The notes: generated by a model not told the origin, from the letters alone. Counted from the first letter of the stretch, positions 1 through 8,759 are shown. The stretch is DNA of 41,271 nucleotides from Suilimivivens sp964507235 (GCA_964507235.1 CAZDPE010000009.1:1-41271), one strand, 5' to 3'. Numbers and translations are program-made.

Positions 1-152
1 TACAAAAAAAAGCATAATTTATAATGCGATGCAGATATTTTCTGTATTGCATTCTTCGTCTGTTTTATTTTCCTTGTTATGATTATTTATAAAACAATAA
101 GAAATGCTCTCTGCAAACTTATTATTGTTATGTATTAAAGGATGTGATACAG

Positions 153-503
153 ATGGATATTCAATATACAATTATCGGAAACAGAATTAAATTAAGGCGA
201 AAAGAGTTGCATCTAAAGCAAGGCGAGTTAGCTGAAAGGCTTGATATTTCTAATAATCATATGTCCTCCATAGAAAATGGCAGGGAACATCCCAGTCTGG
301 AAGTTTTACTCTCCATTTGTGATATTTTAAAGGTTACTCCGGATTACTTATTGATGGGGTGCATGCATACAAATGATATTCCACAGGATGTTGTAGATGG
401 GCTGCGCTTATGCAGGGAAGAGAATATACTGCTTATAAAAGAAATAATTAAATATTTAATAGAACGCAATCAAAAAAATTGGAATGAAAATAACTGCCTG
501 TAA
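153..503 (+). CDS. XRE-family HTH transcriptional regulator
   Basis: Small DNA-binding regulator of the Cro/CI (XRE) type, 116 residues from the start chosen here. The first ~60 residues form an HTH_3 domain (RIKLRRKELHLKQGELAE, then a recognition helix around ISNNHMSSIENG). The remaining ~50 residues are charged and helical, probably for dimerisation or sensing. Start choice: an in-frame GTG at 144 is only 2 nt from the AAAGG at 137-141, while ATG at 153 is 11 nt from it, so 153 is preferred. It lies about 120 nt upstream of a LytTR two-component pair on the same strand, so it may control that pair or itself, but no operator is evident. The target is unknown. The fold assignment is secure. 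Confidence 0.88.
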   Translation: MDIQYTIIGNRIKLRRKELHLKQGELAERLDISNNHMSSIENGREHPSLEVLLSICDILKVTPDYLLMGCMHTNDIPQDVVDGLRLCREENILLIKEIIKYLIERNQKNWNENNCL

Positions 504-621
504 ACCAAAATTAAGTCTTTTTTGCCTTTTCACGCTCAAAACATTGCCTTTCTATCTTCTTTCAGGTAAAATCAAGTCAGTATACCGTAATAAACCCTTT
601 GGAAAGAGGATGCAGCAAGCT

Positions 622-1329
622 ATGCGTATTTTAATTTGCGATGATGATGACATGATACGGGAACAAATGACAAAATATCTCCATGAATATTTTGATAAGC
701 ATAATCTCAAATGTCCTGACTTAGCACTGTTCGATTCCGGACAAAACCTGCTTGCAGATTGCGATGATAAGGATATTGTATTTCTGGATATAGAAATGCC
801 GGGCTTAAGCGGAATTAATATAGGAAATGAATTAAAAAAAAGAAATCAAAATATCATTATTTTTATTATAACCTCTTATATGGAATATCTTGATGAAGCC
901 ATGCGTTTTCAGGTATTTCGCTATCTGAATAAACCTATTGACAAACAACGTCTGTTCCGTAATTTAAAGGATGCCCTGCTGCTTTATCACAGCTGTACAG
1001 TCAAAATTCCGGTTGAAACAAAACAGGGAGTTTACTGCATATCTCTCAATAATATTGTCTGCGTGGAAGCCAATAACAGGAAAGTAATCGTCCATACTAT
1101 TTCCGGCGATTATGAATCTGTCCGTTCCATGCAGTATTGGACACAAAAGCTTACCATGAAATGCTTTATGCAGACTCACCGGAGTTTTATTGTTAATCTG
1201 GAACATATCATAGATTTTGACCACACATTGATTCACCTTTACAATCACCAGTTTGAAGCTTATTTAACCCGCCGCAAATACAGCCAATTTAAGGAAGCTT
1301 ACTTATTATACCTCGAAAGCGTTCAGTAG
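622..1329 (+). CDS. LytTR-family response regulator (AgrA/VirR-like)
   Basis: Two-component response regulator, 235 residues. Residues 1-120 are a CheY-like receiver: acidic pocket ICDDDDM at the N-terminus, phospho-acceptor Asp56 in FLDIEMPG, conserved Lys104 in YLNKPID. Residues ~130-235 are a LytTR DNA-binding domain (VYCISLNNIVCVEANNRK, then FMQTHRSFIVNLEHI). The reading frame is open upstream to 484, but the homology begins at MRILICDDDD. The purine-rich AAAGAGG at 603-609 gives 12 nt spacing to ATG 622; ATG 610 is the alternative. The GHKL kinase follows 27 nt later and is the likely phosphodonor. LytTR regulators usually control peptide signalling, surface or bacteriocin genes; the targets are not visible here. 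Confidence 0.93.
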   Translation: MRILICDDDDMIREQMTKYLHEYFDKHNLKCPDLALFDSGQNLLADCDDKDIVFLDIEMPGLSGINIGNELKKRNQNIIIFIITSYMEYLDEAMRFQVFRYLNKPIDKQRLFRNLKDALLLYHSCTVKIPVETKQGVYCISLNNIVCVEANNRKVIVHTISGDYESVRSMQYWTQKLTMKCFMQTHRSFIVNLEHIIDFDHTLIHLYNHQFEAYLTRRKYSQFKEAYLLYLESVQ

Positions 1330-1356
1330 CTGTATCTACAGAATCGGAGGCTTATT

Positions 1357-2661
1357 ATGGATATTATATTTTGTTATGTAGTTATTTATTTGGCTGAAGC
1401 CTTAATTCTATGGCAATATTCAGCAAATTTGTTCATCCCAAAATATTCTAAATGCTTAACCTGTATATCTCTTCTAATCTTTTATAGCGTTTTGTTTTGT
1501 ATTTCTCTCTTGGATTTATTTTGGTTAAACGCTATTTCTTTTTTTCTGATAAATTTTATTTTTATTCTTATTCTTTATAATGTCAAATGGTCAACTGCAT
1601 TATTTCATTCAGCTATTTCCACAATTATGATGGGATTAGGCGAATTGGCTATCGGCAGTTTTTTTGCAGATTTTCTAAAAAATTTTTATGAACTGCGCCA
1701 CAATATCCCATTATTTGCCAGCCTCGCCTTTATGAATAAACTGCTTTACTTTTTCCCCATGTACCTTCTTTCCCATATTTTTAAAAAACCCCGGGAAAAC
1801 GGAAAAAGAGCAGATAAAGCCATCCTTCTGGTAATAGCCATTCCGCTTATTTCTTTTTGGCTGATTATGACCCTGCTTATTGTCTGTCACACTGCAGAAA
1901 CCTCCCCGCTTCTTGACCGAATGATTACCATAAGCGCTGCTCTGGTTCTTTTCATCAATCTTCTTGTCTGGGTAATCTACAGCTATATACAAAACAACAG
2001 CATGGAATTTGCGGAAATACAGCTGCAGCTGCAGAAAGAAAAGGATGCCGCACAATACTATAAAATGCTCATAACGCAAAATGAAAACCAGAATATCCTG
2101 ATTCATGATATCAAAAAGCACCTGCAGTCCATTTTAATGCTGAATAAGCAGGGAAATGCCGACAAAATTAACGACTATATAAACGAGATTGTACAGTCTG
2201 ATGATTTGCAAAGCTCTGTTTCTGTATGTGACAATGAATTACTGAATATTATTCTCTGCCGCTATCTTCACATTTGCAAAGAACAGAAGGTTTTGCTTCA
2301 GCTGGATATCCGCAGCCATGCTGTTGACTTTTTAACTGATAATGATTTGACCGGACTTTTCTGCAATCTTCTTGACAACGCCTTGGAATCTGCCAAAGGG
2401 CAGTCTTCTGCCTTTATTAAGCTGAATGTTATGAAAAAGCAGAATACTCCCTTTACTGTTCTCACTATGATAAATTCCTGCTGTAAAAATCCCTTTATCG
2501 CCAGAAATAAACTGATTTCCACGAAGGGAAACCTTCAAAGACACGGTTATGGAATGAAAAGTATTCAAAGAATTGCGGAAAATTACCATGGGGATTTAAA
2601 ACTATATTATGAAGAAGACGATAAAACCTTCCACACCATTCTGACACTGAAATCTCCATGA
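1357..2661 (+). CDS. GHKL-domain sensor histidine kinase (AgrC-like)
   Basis: Membrane sensor kinase of 434 residues, partner of the LytTR regulator just upstream. About 210 N-terminal residues hold roughly six hydrophobic transmembrane segments without a large extracellular domain, as in AgrC-type peptide sensors. A coiled segment (EIQLQLQKEKDAAQYYK) leads to the phospho-acceptor helix with His in ILIHDIKKHLQSIL. The C-terminal GHKL ATPase has the N box NLLDNALESA and a late glycine-rich RHGYGMKSIQRI. RBS CGGAGG lies 8 nt before the ATG. No agrB-type protease or signal-peptide gene is next to it, so the ligand is unknown. A hairpin terminator follows. Confidence 0.92.
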   Translation: MDIIFCYVVIYLAEALILWQYSANLFIPKYSKCLTCISLLIFYSVLFCISLLDLFWLNAISFFLINFIFILILYNVKWSTALFHSAISTIMMGLGELAIGSFFADFLKNFYELRHNIPLFASLAFMNKLLYFFPMYLLSHIFKKPRENGKRADKAILLVIAIPLISFWLIMTLLIVCHTAETSPLLDRMITISAALVLFINLLVWVIYSYIQNNSMEFAEIQLQLQKEKDAAQYYKMLITQNENQNILIHDIKKHLQSILMLNKQGNADKINDYINEIVQSDDLQSSVSVCDNELLNIILCRYLHICKEQKVLLQLDIRSHAVDFLTDNDLTGLFCNLLDNALESAKGQSSAFIKLNVMKKQNTPFTVLTMINSCCKNPFIARNKLISTKGNLQRHGYGMKSIQRIAENYHGDLKLYYEEDDKTFHTILTLKSP

Positions 2662-2700
2662 AAAATTAACCTGTAAAAAATAATATTTTATTTACACGCA

Positions 2701-2736
2701 GAAACAGCATTGTCACTTCGGCAATGCTGTTTCTTC
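2701..2736. terminator. Hairpin terminator between convergent genes
   Basis: Perfect 12-bp arms GAAACAGCATTG (2701-2712) and CAATGCTGTTTC (2722-2733) with a 9-nt loop, followed on the + strand by a T-rich tail. It lies between the kinase (+) and the ABC exporter (-), so it may serve both. The + strand tail is the better of the two. Confidence 0.75.
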
Positions 2737-2781
2737 CTAATACATAATCTTCCTGTAAATTTATGCGGCCTTATTCAAACC

Positions 2782-4773
2782 TTACTCCAATTCGCTTAAT
2801 CCCGTATACAATTCATAATACCGGCCTTTCTGCAAAAGCAAATCATCATGGTCGCCGCGCTCAATGATTTCCCCGTTTTCCAATACCATTATGGCATTGG
2901 CATTTCTTACGGTTGACAGCCTGTGGGCAATCACAAGTGTAGTTCTCTGCGCCATCAGGCGATCCATTCCTTTTTCAATATGCTTTTCCGTTCTGGTATC
3001 AACAGAGCTTGTAGCCTCATCCAAAATTAAAATGGGCGCTTTGGAAATAGCAGCCCTTGCAATGTTTATCAGCTGCCTTTGTCCCTGACTTAGGTTGGCT
3101 CCGTCACCCTCAAGCATAGTGTCATACCCATGCTCCAGACGCATAATAAAAGAATGTGCGCTGGCTGTTCTCGCTGCCTGTTCCACCTCTTCATCAGTAG
3201 CATCCAGCCTGCCATAGCGGATATTGTCGCGAACCGTTCCTGTAAACAAATGAGTATCCTGCAGCACCATCGCTATATTGCGGCGAAGGGAATCCTTCTC
3301 AAGCTCCGTTACGGGAATATCATCTATGGTAATGCTGCCTGAATCAATATCATAAAATCGGTTGATCAGATTCGTAATCGTTGTTTTCCCCGCTCCGGTA
3401 GAGCCTACAAAGGCAATTTTCTGCCCCGGCTTGGCATATAAGGATACATGCTTTAAAATGGTCTTATCCGGGTTATACCCAAAGGTAACATCCGTCATCG
3501 TCACAGCTCCCTTTACTTCCTTATAATAAGCATCCCCATTCTCTTTTATAATGTCCGTCAAAAATCCTTCCTTATTGATAATGGGATTTTTCTTAGGGAT
3601 TACATAACAGGTTTTTCCTTCAACATTTTCTTCAATGCGGATTGCCGCCCGGACATCCTCTTTCTCCGGCTCTTCATCCATAACGGCAAATACTCTTTCT
3701 GCGCCTGCGAGAGCCGAGAAAATGGTATTTACCTGCATTGCCACTTCATTGATGGGACGTGAAAACTGTCTGGAATAATTTACAAATACCGTAAGTCCGC
3801 CGATATCAAAGCCTCTGAGTACACAAAGAATACCTCCGATACAGGCTGTCAGAGAATAGCTGACCTGGCTTAAATTCCCCATTACCGGTCCCATAATGCC
3901 GCCGAAAAACTGAGCTTTAATCTGCTTGCTCCTTAAATCCTGATTCAAATACTCAAATTCATCCCTGGCACTATTCTCGTGGCAGAATACCTTCACTACC
4001 TTCTGCCCTGTTACTGTTTCCTCAATATATCCGTTCAAAGTACCGATTGCAGCCTGCTGTGCCCTGTAATATTTCCTGCTCTTGCTTCCCACAGTCTGCA
4101 CCGCTTTAATCATAACGGGAATCATTACAATCGTAATGATCGTCAGCCATATATTCGTATAAAGCATCAGCGCAAAGGTTCCTATGATATTAATTGTACC
4201 GGAAATCAGCTGGACCACTGTATTGTTCAGCATTTCACCGACAGCATCCACATCATTGATAAAGCGGCTCATCATGTCGCCATGATTATGAGTATCGTAA
4301 TACCTTACAGGGAGCGTCTGAAGCTTCTTAAATAAGTCATTCCTGAGCTTTTGAATAGCGCTCTGGGATATGGTTATCATGATTCTCTGCTGCAGGTACT
4401 GAGCCAGGACTGCCACCAGATAAACGCATATCATGATTAAAATCCCTTTGAACAGAGATGCTGCACTTCCGTCCTCCGACGTAAGCCCGTTAATAATGGG
4501 ACGCAGCATATAAGAGCCTGACAGATTGGCAATGGTGCCGCTGATAATACAGATCAACACCACTAGAAGCTTCCACTTACTGTCAGAAATATAAGAAAAC
4601 AGTCTTCCCAGCGTTCTCTTCATTTCCTTTGGTTTTCCCACAGCCATATTATTTTTCATATTTTTACTGCCCGGCCCTTTGGACCCTGGCTGTTTCTGCA
4701 AAACCTTTTCATCGGAAGGCTTCAGCTTACTTTCATATTTTTTCTGCAAAAATTCTAATTTTTCCTGATTCAT
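2782..4773 (-). CDS. ABC exporter half-transporter, catalytic subunit of a heterodimer
   Basis: Fused permease-ATPase ABC exporter half, 663 residues. A hydrophilic N-terminal extension of ~55 residues is followed by a six-helix ABC_membrane domain (~60-350), then a nucleotide-binding domain. Seen motifs: Walker A GSTGAGKTT, signature LSQGQRQ, Walker B ILILDEATSS with the catalytic Glu, and H-loop IAHRLST. All catalytic residues are canonical, unlike those of the partner encoded upstream. The ATG overlaps the partner's stop by 4 nt, so the two are translationally coupled. A ~65-residue insert between the membrane domain and the ATPase (KKNPIINKEGFLTDII region) is unusual. Probably pairs with the 4770-6506 product as a BmrCD/LmrCD-like multidrug or peptide exporter. 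Substrate unknown. Confidence 0.93.
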   Translation of the reverse strand: MNQEKLEFLQKKYESKLKPSDEKVLQKQPGSKGPGSKNMKNNMAVGKPKEMKRTLGRLFSYISDSKWKLLVVLICIISGTIANLSGSYMLRPIINGLTSEDGSAASLFKGILIMICVYLVAVLAQYLQQRIMITISQSAIQKLRNDLFKKLQTLPVRYYDTHNHGDMMSRFINDVDAVGEMLNNTVVQLISGTINIIGTFALMLYTNIWLTIITIVMIPVMIKAVQTVGSKSRKYYRAQQAAIGTLNGYIEETVTGQKVVKVFCHENSARDEFEYLNQDLRSKQIKAQFFGGIMGPVMGNLSQVSYSLTACIGGILCVLRGFDIGGLTVFVNYSRQFSRPINEVAMQVNTIFSALAGAERVFAVMDEEPEKEDVRAAIRIEENVEGKTCYVIPKKNPIINKEGFLTDIIKENGDAYYKEVKGAVTMTDVTFGYNPDKTILKHVSLYAKPGQKIAFVGSTGAGKTTITNLINRFYDIDSGSITIDDIPVTELEKDSLRRNIAMVLQDTHLFTGTVRDNIRYGRLDATDEEVEQAARTASAHSFIMRLEHGYDTMLEGDGANLSQGQRQLINIARAAISKAPILILDEATSSVDTRTEKHIEKGMDRLMAQRTTLVIAHRLSTVRNANAIMVLENGEIIERGDHDDLLLQKGRYYELYTGLSELE

Positions 4774-6506
4774 GACGCGCTGACCTCCTTATCCATCTGA
4801 GAATAATAAATTTCCTGATAAGCCTGGCAGTTCATCAACAGCTCATCATGGGTTCCCATACCCACGATTCTGCCTTCATCAAGCACTATAATTTCATCTG
4901 CACCCATCACAGAGCTGATCCGCTGAGCAATAATAATTTTCGTGGTATCCTTTAAGGCGCTTGCAAAGCCTTCTCGGATCTTTGCTTCTGTTGCCGTATC
5001 CACTGCACTGGTGGAATCATCCAGAATCAGTATTTTAGGCTTCTTCAGCAGTGCCCTGGCAATACAGAGCCTTTGCTTTTGTCCTCCGGAAACATTTACG
5101 CCTCCCTGTCCCAGCTCAGTTTCATACCCTTCTGTAAAAGTATCAATAAAGGGCGCTGCCTGGGCAGTTCCGGCAGCGCGGACAATTTCTTCATTTGATG
5201 CATTTTCATCACCCCACATCAAATTCTCCATAATGGTGCCGGAAAACAGTACATTCTTCTGCAATACCATGCCCACGCCTTCTCTGAGATTCTGCAAGGA
5301 GTAATCTCTGACATTAACACCGTCTACCAGAACCTCTCCCTCATCCGTATCATAGAGCCTTGGAATCATCTGAACCAAAGTGGTTTTTCCGCTTCCCGTT
5401 GAACCGATAATTCCCAGAAATTTTCCGCTTTCCACTGTAAAATTAATTCCGTCGAGCACCTTTTCCTTATTATCCTTATAATAGCGGAAGGAAACATTTT
5501 TAAACTCAACCCTGCCGCTTTCCACCTGTTTATCCGGAAATGCACATTCTTCGTCCGTAAGGTCAACCTCCGTATCAAGAACCTCCGTGATACGATGCAG
5601 GGAAGCCAAAGCCCTTGAGCTTTGCAGCAGCACCATGGCAAGCATCATAAGGGACATCAGAATCTGCACAATATAAGTAGTAAATGCTGTCAAATCACCT
5701 ACCGGCATATTTCCTGCCAATATCTGCTTTCCTCCAAACCATACGACCGCAAGCGTGGTGGCGTTCATCATCAGCATCATAACAGGCATGTTCAGAATAA
5801 CTACCTTAAAGGCATTTAAACTGGACTGTTTCAAATCCTCGTTAGCCTCTGCAAATTTCCCCTCTTCGTATTCGCCCCTTACAAAGGATTTAATGACCCG
5901 CACATTAATGAGCATTTCCTGAATATTGGAGTTCAAAGCATCCAGTTTTTTCTGCATGATTTCAAATCTGGGAAACGCAGTCTTAATAATCATTGCAATA
6001 AGCAGCGTCAATATGGGAATCACCACAAGCACAACCGCCGCCAGCTGTGAATTCATAAAAAAAGCCATGATAAGAGCGCCGATTAACATGCCCGGCGCAC
6101 GCAGCATCATACGAAGCGCCATGTTGATCAGGTTCTGTATCTGGGTAATATCATTAGTTAACCTCGTTACCAAAGAGCCGGTACTGAACCGGTCAAGATT
6201 GGCAAACGAAAACTTCTGTACCTTATCAAATACATCGCTTCTTAAATCGGAGGAAAAGCTGATTGCCGCTTTTGCTGCAAAATAAGCGCCGCCGATTCCG
6301 CCTGCCATCATAAGCAGCGCGGTAATTACCATCACAATCCCCATTCCGATAATATATGGAACATTCCGGTTGGCAGCCCCGATATTAATAATATTTGCCA
6401 TAAATTTCGGCAGCAGCACTTCCCCGATAACCTCCACAATCATCAGAAGCGGACCACATATAAATGCCGTCAGATACGGCTTTATATACTTCCAATATCT
6501 TTTCAT
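4770..6506 (-). CDS. ABC exporter half-transporter with degenerate ATPase site
   Basis: Permease-ATPase fusion of 578 residues, the first ABC gene of the MarR operon. Six transmembrane helices (~10-300) precede the nucleotide-binding domain. Walker A is GSTGSGKTT and the signature VSGGQKQR is canonical, but Walker B reads ILILDDSTSA (Asp instead of the catalytic Glu) and the H-loop is IIAQRISS (Gln instead of His). Those two changes are typical of the non-hydrolysing half of heterodimeric exporters, which fits the complementary intact subunit encoded next. The start lies 4 nt after the MarR stop and overlaps nothing else, so the order is marR, this gene, then 2782-4773. Confidence 0.93.
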   Translation of the reverse strand: MKRYWKYIKPYLTAFICGPLLMIVEVIGEVLLPKFMANIINIGAANRNVPYIIGMGIVMVITALLMMAGGIGGAYFAAKAAISFSSDLRSDVFDKVQKFSFANLDRFSTGSLVTRLTNDITQIQNLINMALRMMLRAPGMLIGALIMAFFMNSQLAAVVLVVIPILTLLIAMIIKTAFPRFEIMQKKLDALNSNIQEMLINVRVIKSFVRGEYEEGKFAEANEDLKQSSLNAFKVVILNMPVMMLMMNATTLAVVWFGGKQILAGNMPVGDLTAFTTYIVQILMSLMMLAMVLLQSSRALASLHRITEVLDTEVDLTDEECAFPDKQVESGRVEFKNVSFRYYKDNKEKVLDGINFTVESGKFLGIIGSTGSGKTTLVQMIPRLYDTDEGEVLVDGVNVRDYSLQNLREGVGMVLQKNVLFSGTIMENLMWGDENASNEEIVRAAGTAQAAPFIDTFTEGYETELGQGGVNVSGGQKQRLCIARALLKKPKILILDDSTSAVDTATEAKIREGFASALKDTTKIIIAQRISSVMGADEIIVLDEGRIVGMGTHDELLMNCQAYQEIYYSQMDKEVSAS

Positions 6507-6510
6507 AATC

Positions 6511-6966
6511 TTAATTCTCCTGTTTTAATAAACTTTGATAATAATCGTCCCCGTTTTGAATAATGCGTCTGAGATATGCTTCCAGCTGCTCCATCTCAGT
6601 TTCCGAAAAATCCGCAAAAAAAGCATTTTCTATTTCATTAAAATCATTGATGCTGGCTTTAATGGTTGTCCAGCCTTTATCAGTAACCGCCATATGATTG
6701 ACACGATTGTCATTTTCATTACACTGTCTGCTGACCAAGCCTGATTTTACCAGCTTTTTTAAGGAAACAGCTACAGCTGCCGGTGAAACCCCCATCTTCT
6801 CCGCAATTTCGGTTTGGGAGCATTCCGGAAACTTTCCAAGTAACATCAAAAGTCTGTGCTGGCTTCTGTAAGCACCGGTTCCCTCTATCTTTTTATCAAT
6901 AGAGCGCTTTAAAATCCGGTCTGCCACACGAAACAGATGAACTATCTGATGCTGTTTCTCACCCAT
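6511..6966 (-). CDS. MarR-family transcriptional repressor
   Basis: Winged-helix regulator of 151 residues. The central DNA-binding region reads SQTEIAEKMGVSPAAVAVSLKKL followed by a wing with NENDNRVNHMAVT, as in the MarR family; terminal helices form the dimer interface. The RBS GGAGG precedes the ATG by 9 nt. It is the first gene of a three-gene operon with the heterodimeric ABC exporter and most likely represses it in response to a toxic ligand. Upstream lie a consensus promoter and AT-rich palindromes placed where a repressor would block it. The ligand is unknown. Confidence 0.92.
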   Translation of the reverse strand: MGEKQHQIVHLFRVADRILKRSIDKKIEGTGAYRSQHRLLMLLGKFPECSQTEIAEKMGVSPAAVAVSLKKLVKSGLVSRQCNENDNRVNHMAVTDKGWTTIKASINDFNEIENAFFADFSETEMEQLEAYLRRIIQNGDDYYQSLLKQEN

Positions 6967-6980
6967 GAGTTCTCGCCTCC

Positions 6981-7014
6981 TTAATTAAGTAATTAATATT
7001 TAACTAGTTAACTA
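6981..7014 (-). promoter_or_regulatory. Likely MarR operator downstream of the promoter
   Basis: AT-rich dyads just downstream of the -10 box. The palindrome TTAACTAGTTAA (7000-7011) is perfect, and TTAATTAA (6981-6988) plus AATTAATATT lie beside it. MarR proteins typically bind such TTAA-rich inverted repeats, and the position over the transcription start suits autorepression. Inferred, not proven. Confidence 0.6.
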
Positions 7015-7020
7015 TTTGTC

Positions 7021-7049
7021 ATTATATGCCCTGACACTACTACTGTCAA
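7021..7049 (-). promoter_or_regulatory. Consensus sigma-A promoter of the marR-ABC operon
   Basis: On the minus strand, TTGACA (7044-7049), a 17-nt spacer, then TATAAT (7021-7026): a full match to the vegetative consensus with optimal spacing. The -35 and spacer also hold a TGACA/TGTCA inverted repeat. So strong a promoter needs a repressor, which fits the adjacent marR. Confidence 0.85.
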
Positions 7050-7123
7050 CACCATATGGCATTCTTAATAAATATACTATATTGTTTATAAAAATTTAAC
7101 ATAGAATAAACATCCCGGCTGAT

Positions 7124-7888
7124 TTACTGCAAAAGAATATGCACCAGATACAGAATAAAAAGATGTGCCGGATAGAATACATAAAAGATATATTTCCATT
7201 TCAGCCCTTTTTTCCCGTTATAAAAGGCCGCAAAAATAAACGCCAGAGGAGCCGTAATTTCCCAAATAAATGCCACGCAGCCCGCAATCAGCTGCTCCGC
7301 CTTATTCCTCCGGAACAGATAAAGGAGAGCTATGGCTGTAATTCCCTTTGCCCCGTAATCACAATGAATCAATTCAGCAAGTAATGCCGAAGCAAGAAAG
7401 ACAACTATGCCCGTTCCCCATATCATCCATAAATTTTTCATATTTTCTCTCAGCGATTCCCAAAGATATAGCATCAGAAAAGCAATCCAAAGCGTAAAAA
7501 ACACATTTCCATGCTTCCACTCAAATGCCTTCCCGTAAAAAGCAAGGTCAAAGGGTATCTCCGAAATCAAGGCAAACAAAAAAAGGCGCAGCCCATACTT
7601 TTCCCGGCAGCTCGTTTTCTGAAACCCTTCCACCAGCAGAAAACAATAAACGGGAAACGCAATCCTCCCAATCAAACGCCTCATAATCTGATAGGCTGCA
7701 TATACATATCCCACATACCCTTCCGCCAAAAGCTCCCCCATATACTCCAAAGAAAGGTTTCCCACAGAATAAATCCCGTTTTCAATAAGTACGGGGCCTA
7801 AAAGTACATATGCGGCATGGTCAGCCAGCATGGATATCATTGCTATTATTTTTAAAGTACTGCCGCTTAAACCTTTTCTTTTCTGCAT
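7124..7888 (-). CDS. TraX-like membrane protein
   Basis: Integral membrane protein of about 254 residues resembling the TraX family. The diagnostic N-terminus is GSTLKIIAMISMLADHAAYV, followed by about eight further hydrophobic segments and IGRIAFPVYCFLLVEGF, typical of these proteins. TraX of the F plasmid acetylates pilin; chromosomal firmicute homologues are widespread and have no known role, and no conjugation genes are nearby. Start: GGAGAGAG spaced 7 nt from the second Met (7888) is better than anything before the ATG at 7903. No partner gene is evident. Confidence 0.85.
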   Translation of the reverse strand: MQKRKGLSGSTLKIIAMISMLADHAAYVLLGPVLIENGIYSVGNLSLEYMGELLAEGYVGYVYAAYQIMRRLIGRIAFPVYCFLLVEGFQKTSCREKYGLRLFLFALISEIPFDLAFYGKAFEWKHGNVFFTLWIAFLMLYLWESLRENMKNLWMIWGTGIVVFLASALLAELIHCDYGAKGITAIALLYLFRRNKAEQLIAGCVAFIWEITAPLAFIFAAFYNGKKGLKWKYIFYVFYPAHLFILYLVHILLQ

Positions 7889-7992
7889 TTGGACTCTCTC
7901 CATTTAAATCCCATAAAACCCTTCGACATTTACGACTAATACTACACCAATTTATCCCTCATTTCAACTGGCATGGTTAAAAAAACATGATT

Positions 7993-8026
7993 TGGCACTT
8001 TTTGCAGTGCCACTTATGTGTATACT
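7993..8026 (+). promoter_or_regulatory. Extended -10 promoter with overlapping dyad
   Basis: TATACT (8021-8026) preceded by TGTG makes an extended -10. Directly upstream, where the -35 would lie, is the perfect dyad TGGCACT (7993-7999) and AGTGCCA (8006-8012) with a 6-nt spacer. The dyad is a candidate operator for the transporter gene that starts at 8091. The regulator is unknown. Confidence 0.5.
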
Positions 8027-8090
8027 ATGATTTATAATAAACGGCATAACAAAAAAGTACAAATGTGCAACATATGAGGAGGAACATATT

Positions 8091-8690
8091 ATGAAGAATC
8101 AAACAACACAAAAGATTGCATTAACCGGTCTTATGGCTGCCCTGTCCTATGTGGTCTTCACCTTTTTACAAATTAAAATCCCGCTTCCCGGCGGAGATGC
8201 AACTTCCATTCACCTTGGAAATGCTGTCTGCGTACTGGGTGCGCTGCTGCTTGGCGGCTTTTACGGAGGTCTTGGCGGCGCTATCGGTATGACCATCGGA
8301 GATTTACTTGACCCGGTTTATATTGCCTATGCCCCTAAAACCTTTATCCTGAAATTATGCATCGGACTGATTACCGGACTGATTGCCCACAAAATAGGCC
8401 GAATTACTGTAGAAAAGGATGAGAAAAAGGTTCTTCTCTGGACAATTCTTGCTGCAGTGGGCGGCCTTTTCTTTAATGTCATTTTTGATCCTTTGCTAGG
8501 CTATTTATACAAGCTTGTCATCATTGGCAAACCTGCGGCAGAGCTGACCCTTGCATGGAATGTGGCTTCCACCTCTATCAATGCGGTTACCTCCGCCATG
8601 GTATCCGTACTTATTTATATGGCGCTTCGTCCCGCACTGAAAAAAGCCGGATTATTCTTCATCTTATCCAGGGATAAAACAGCGAAATAA
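8091..8690 (+). CDS. ECF transporter S component (vitamin uptake)
   Basis: Substrate-binding membrane subunit of an energy-coupling-factor transporter, 199 residues with about five to six transmembrane helices. The start TQKIALTGLMAALSYVVFT and the glycine-rich GGFYGGLGGAIGMTIGDLL are typical of the ECF S-component family with Pfam label ECF-ribofla_trS. It would capture a vitamin or precursor and couple to a shared EcfAAT module encoded elsewhere. The vitamin cannot be told from sequence alone; pyridoxine or hydroxymethylpyrimidine-type substrates are possible. RBS GAGGAGG is 8 nt before the ATG. It is monocistronic, ending in a strong terminator. Confidence 0.88.
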   Translation: MKNQTTQKIALTGLMAALSYVVFTFLQIKIPLPGGDATSIHLGNAVCVLGALLLGGFYGGLGGAIGMTIGDLLDPVYIAYAPKTFILKLCIGLITGLIAHKIGRITVEKDEKKVLLWTILAAVGGLFFNVIFDPLLGYLYKLVIIGKPAAELTLAWNVASTSINAVTSAMVSVLIYMALRPALKKAGLFFILSRDKTAK

Positions 8691-8718
8691 TTTTACAGGC
8701 TTTTATGTCATCGCAAGC

Positions 8719-8759
8719 AAAAGCTGCCGTTACCAAAGAAGGTACGGCAGCTTTTAATT
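8719..8759. terminator. Bidirectional Rho-independent terminator
   Basis: Arms AAAAGCTGCCG (8719-8729) and CGGCAGCTTTT (8745-8755) with TTACC/GGTA extending the stem. Runs of A and T flank both sides, so it can end the ECF gene (+) and the DUF4097 operon (-). Confidence 0.88.

Noticed and set aside
1..152. Gene or RNA at the left edge
   Set aside because: AT-rich, with no coding frame or structure; only weak promoter-like hexamers precede the XRE gene.
7993..8012. Sigma-54-like promoter (TGGCAC...TTGCA) before the ECF gene
   Set aside because: The spacing between the GG and GC elements is 8 nt instead of the required 10, and the stretch is better explained as a perfect dyad.
8030..8090. Riboswitch (preQ1, TPP or FMN) in the ECF leader
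   Set aside because: The leader is only ~60 nt, without the conserved cores of these riboswitches.
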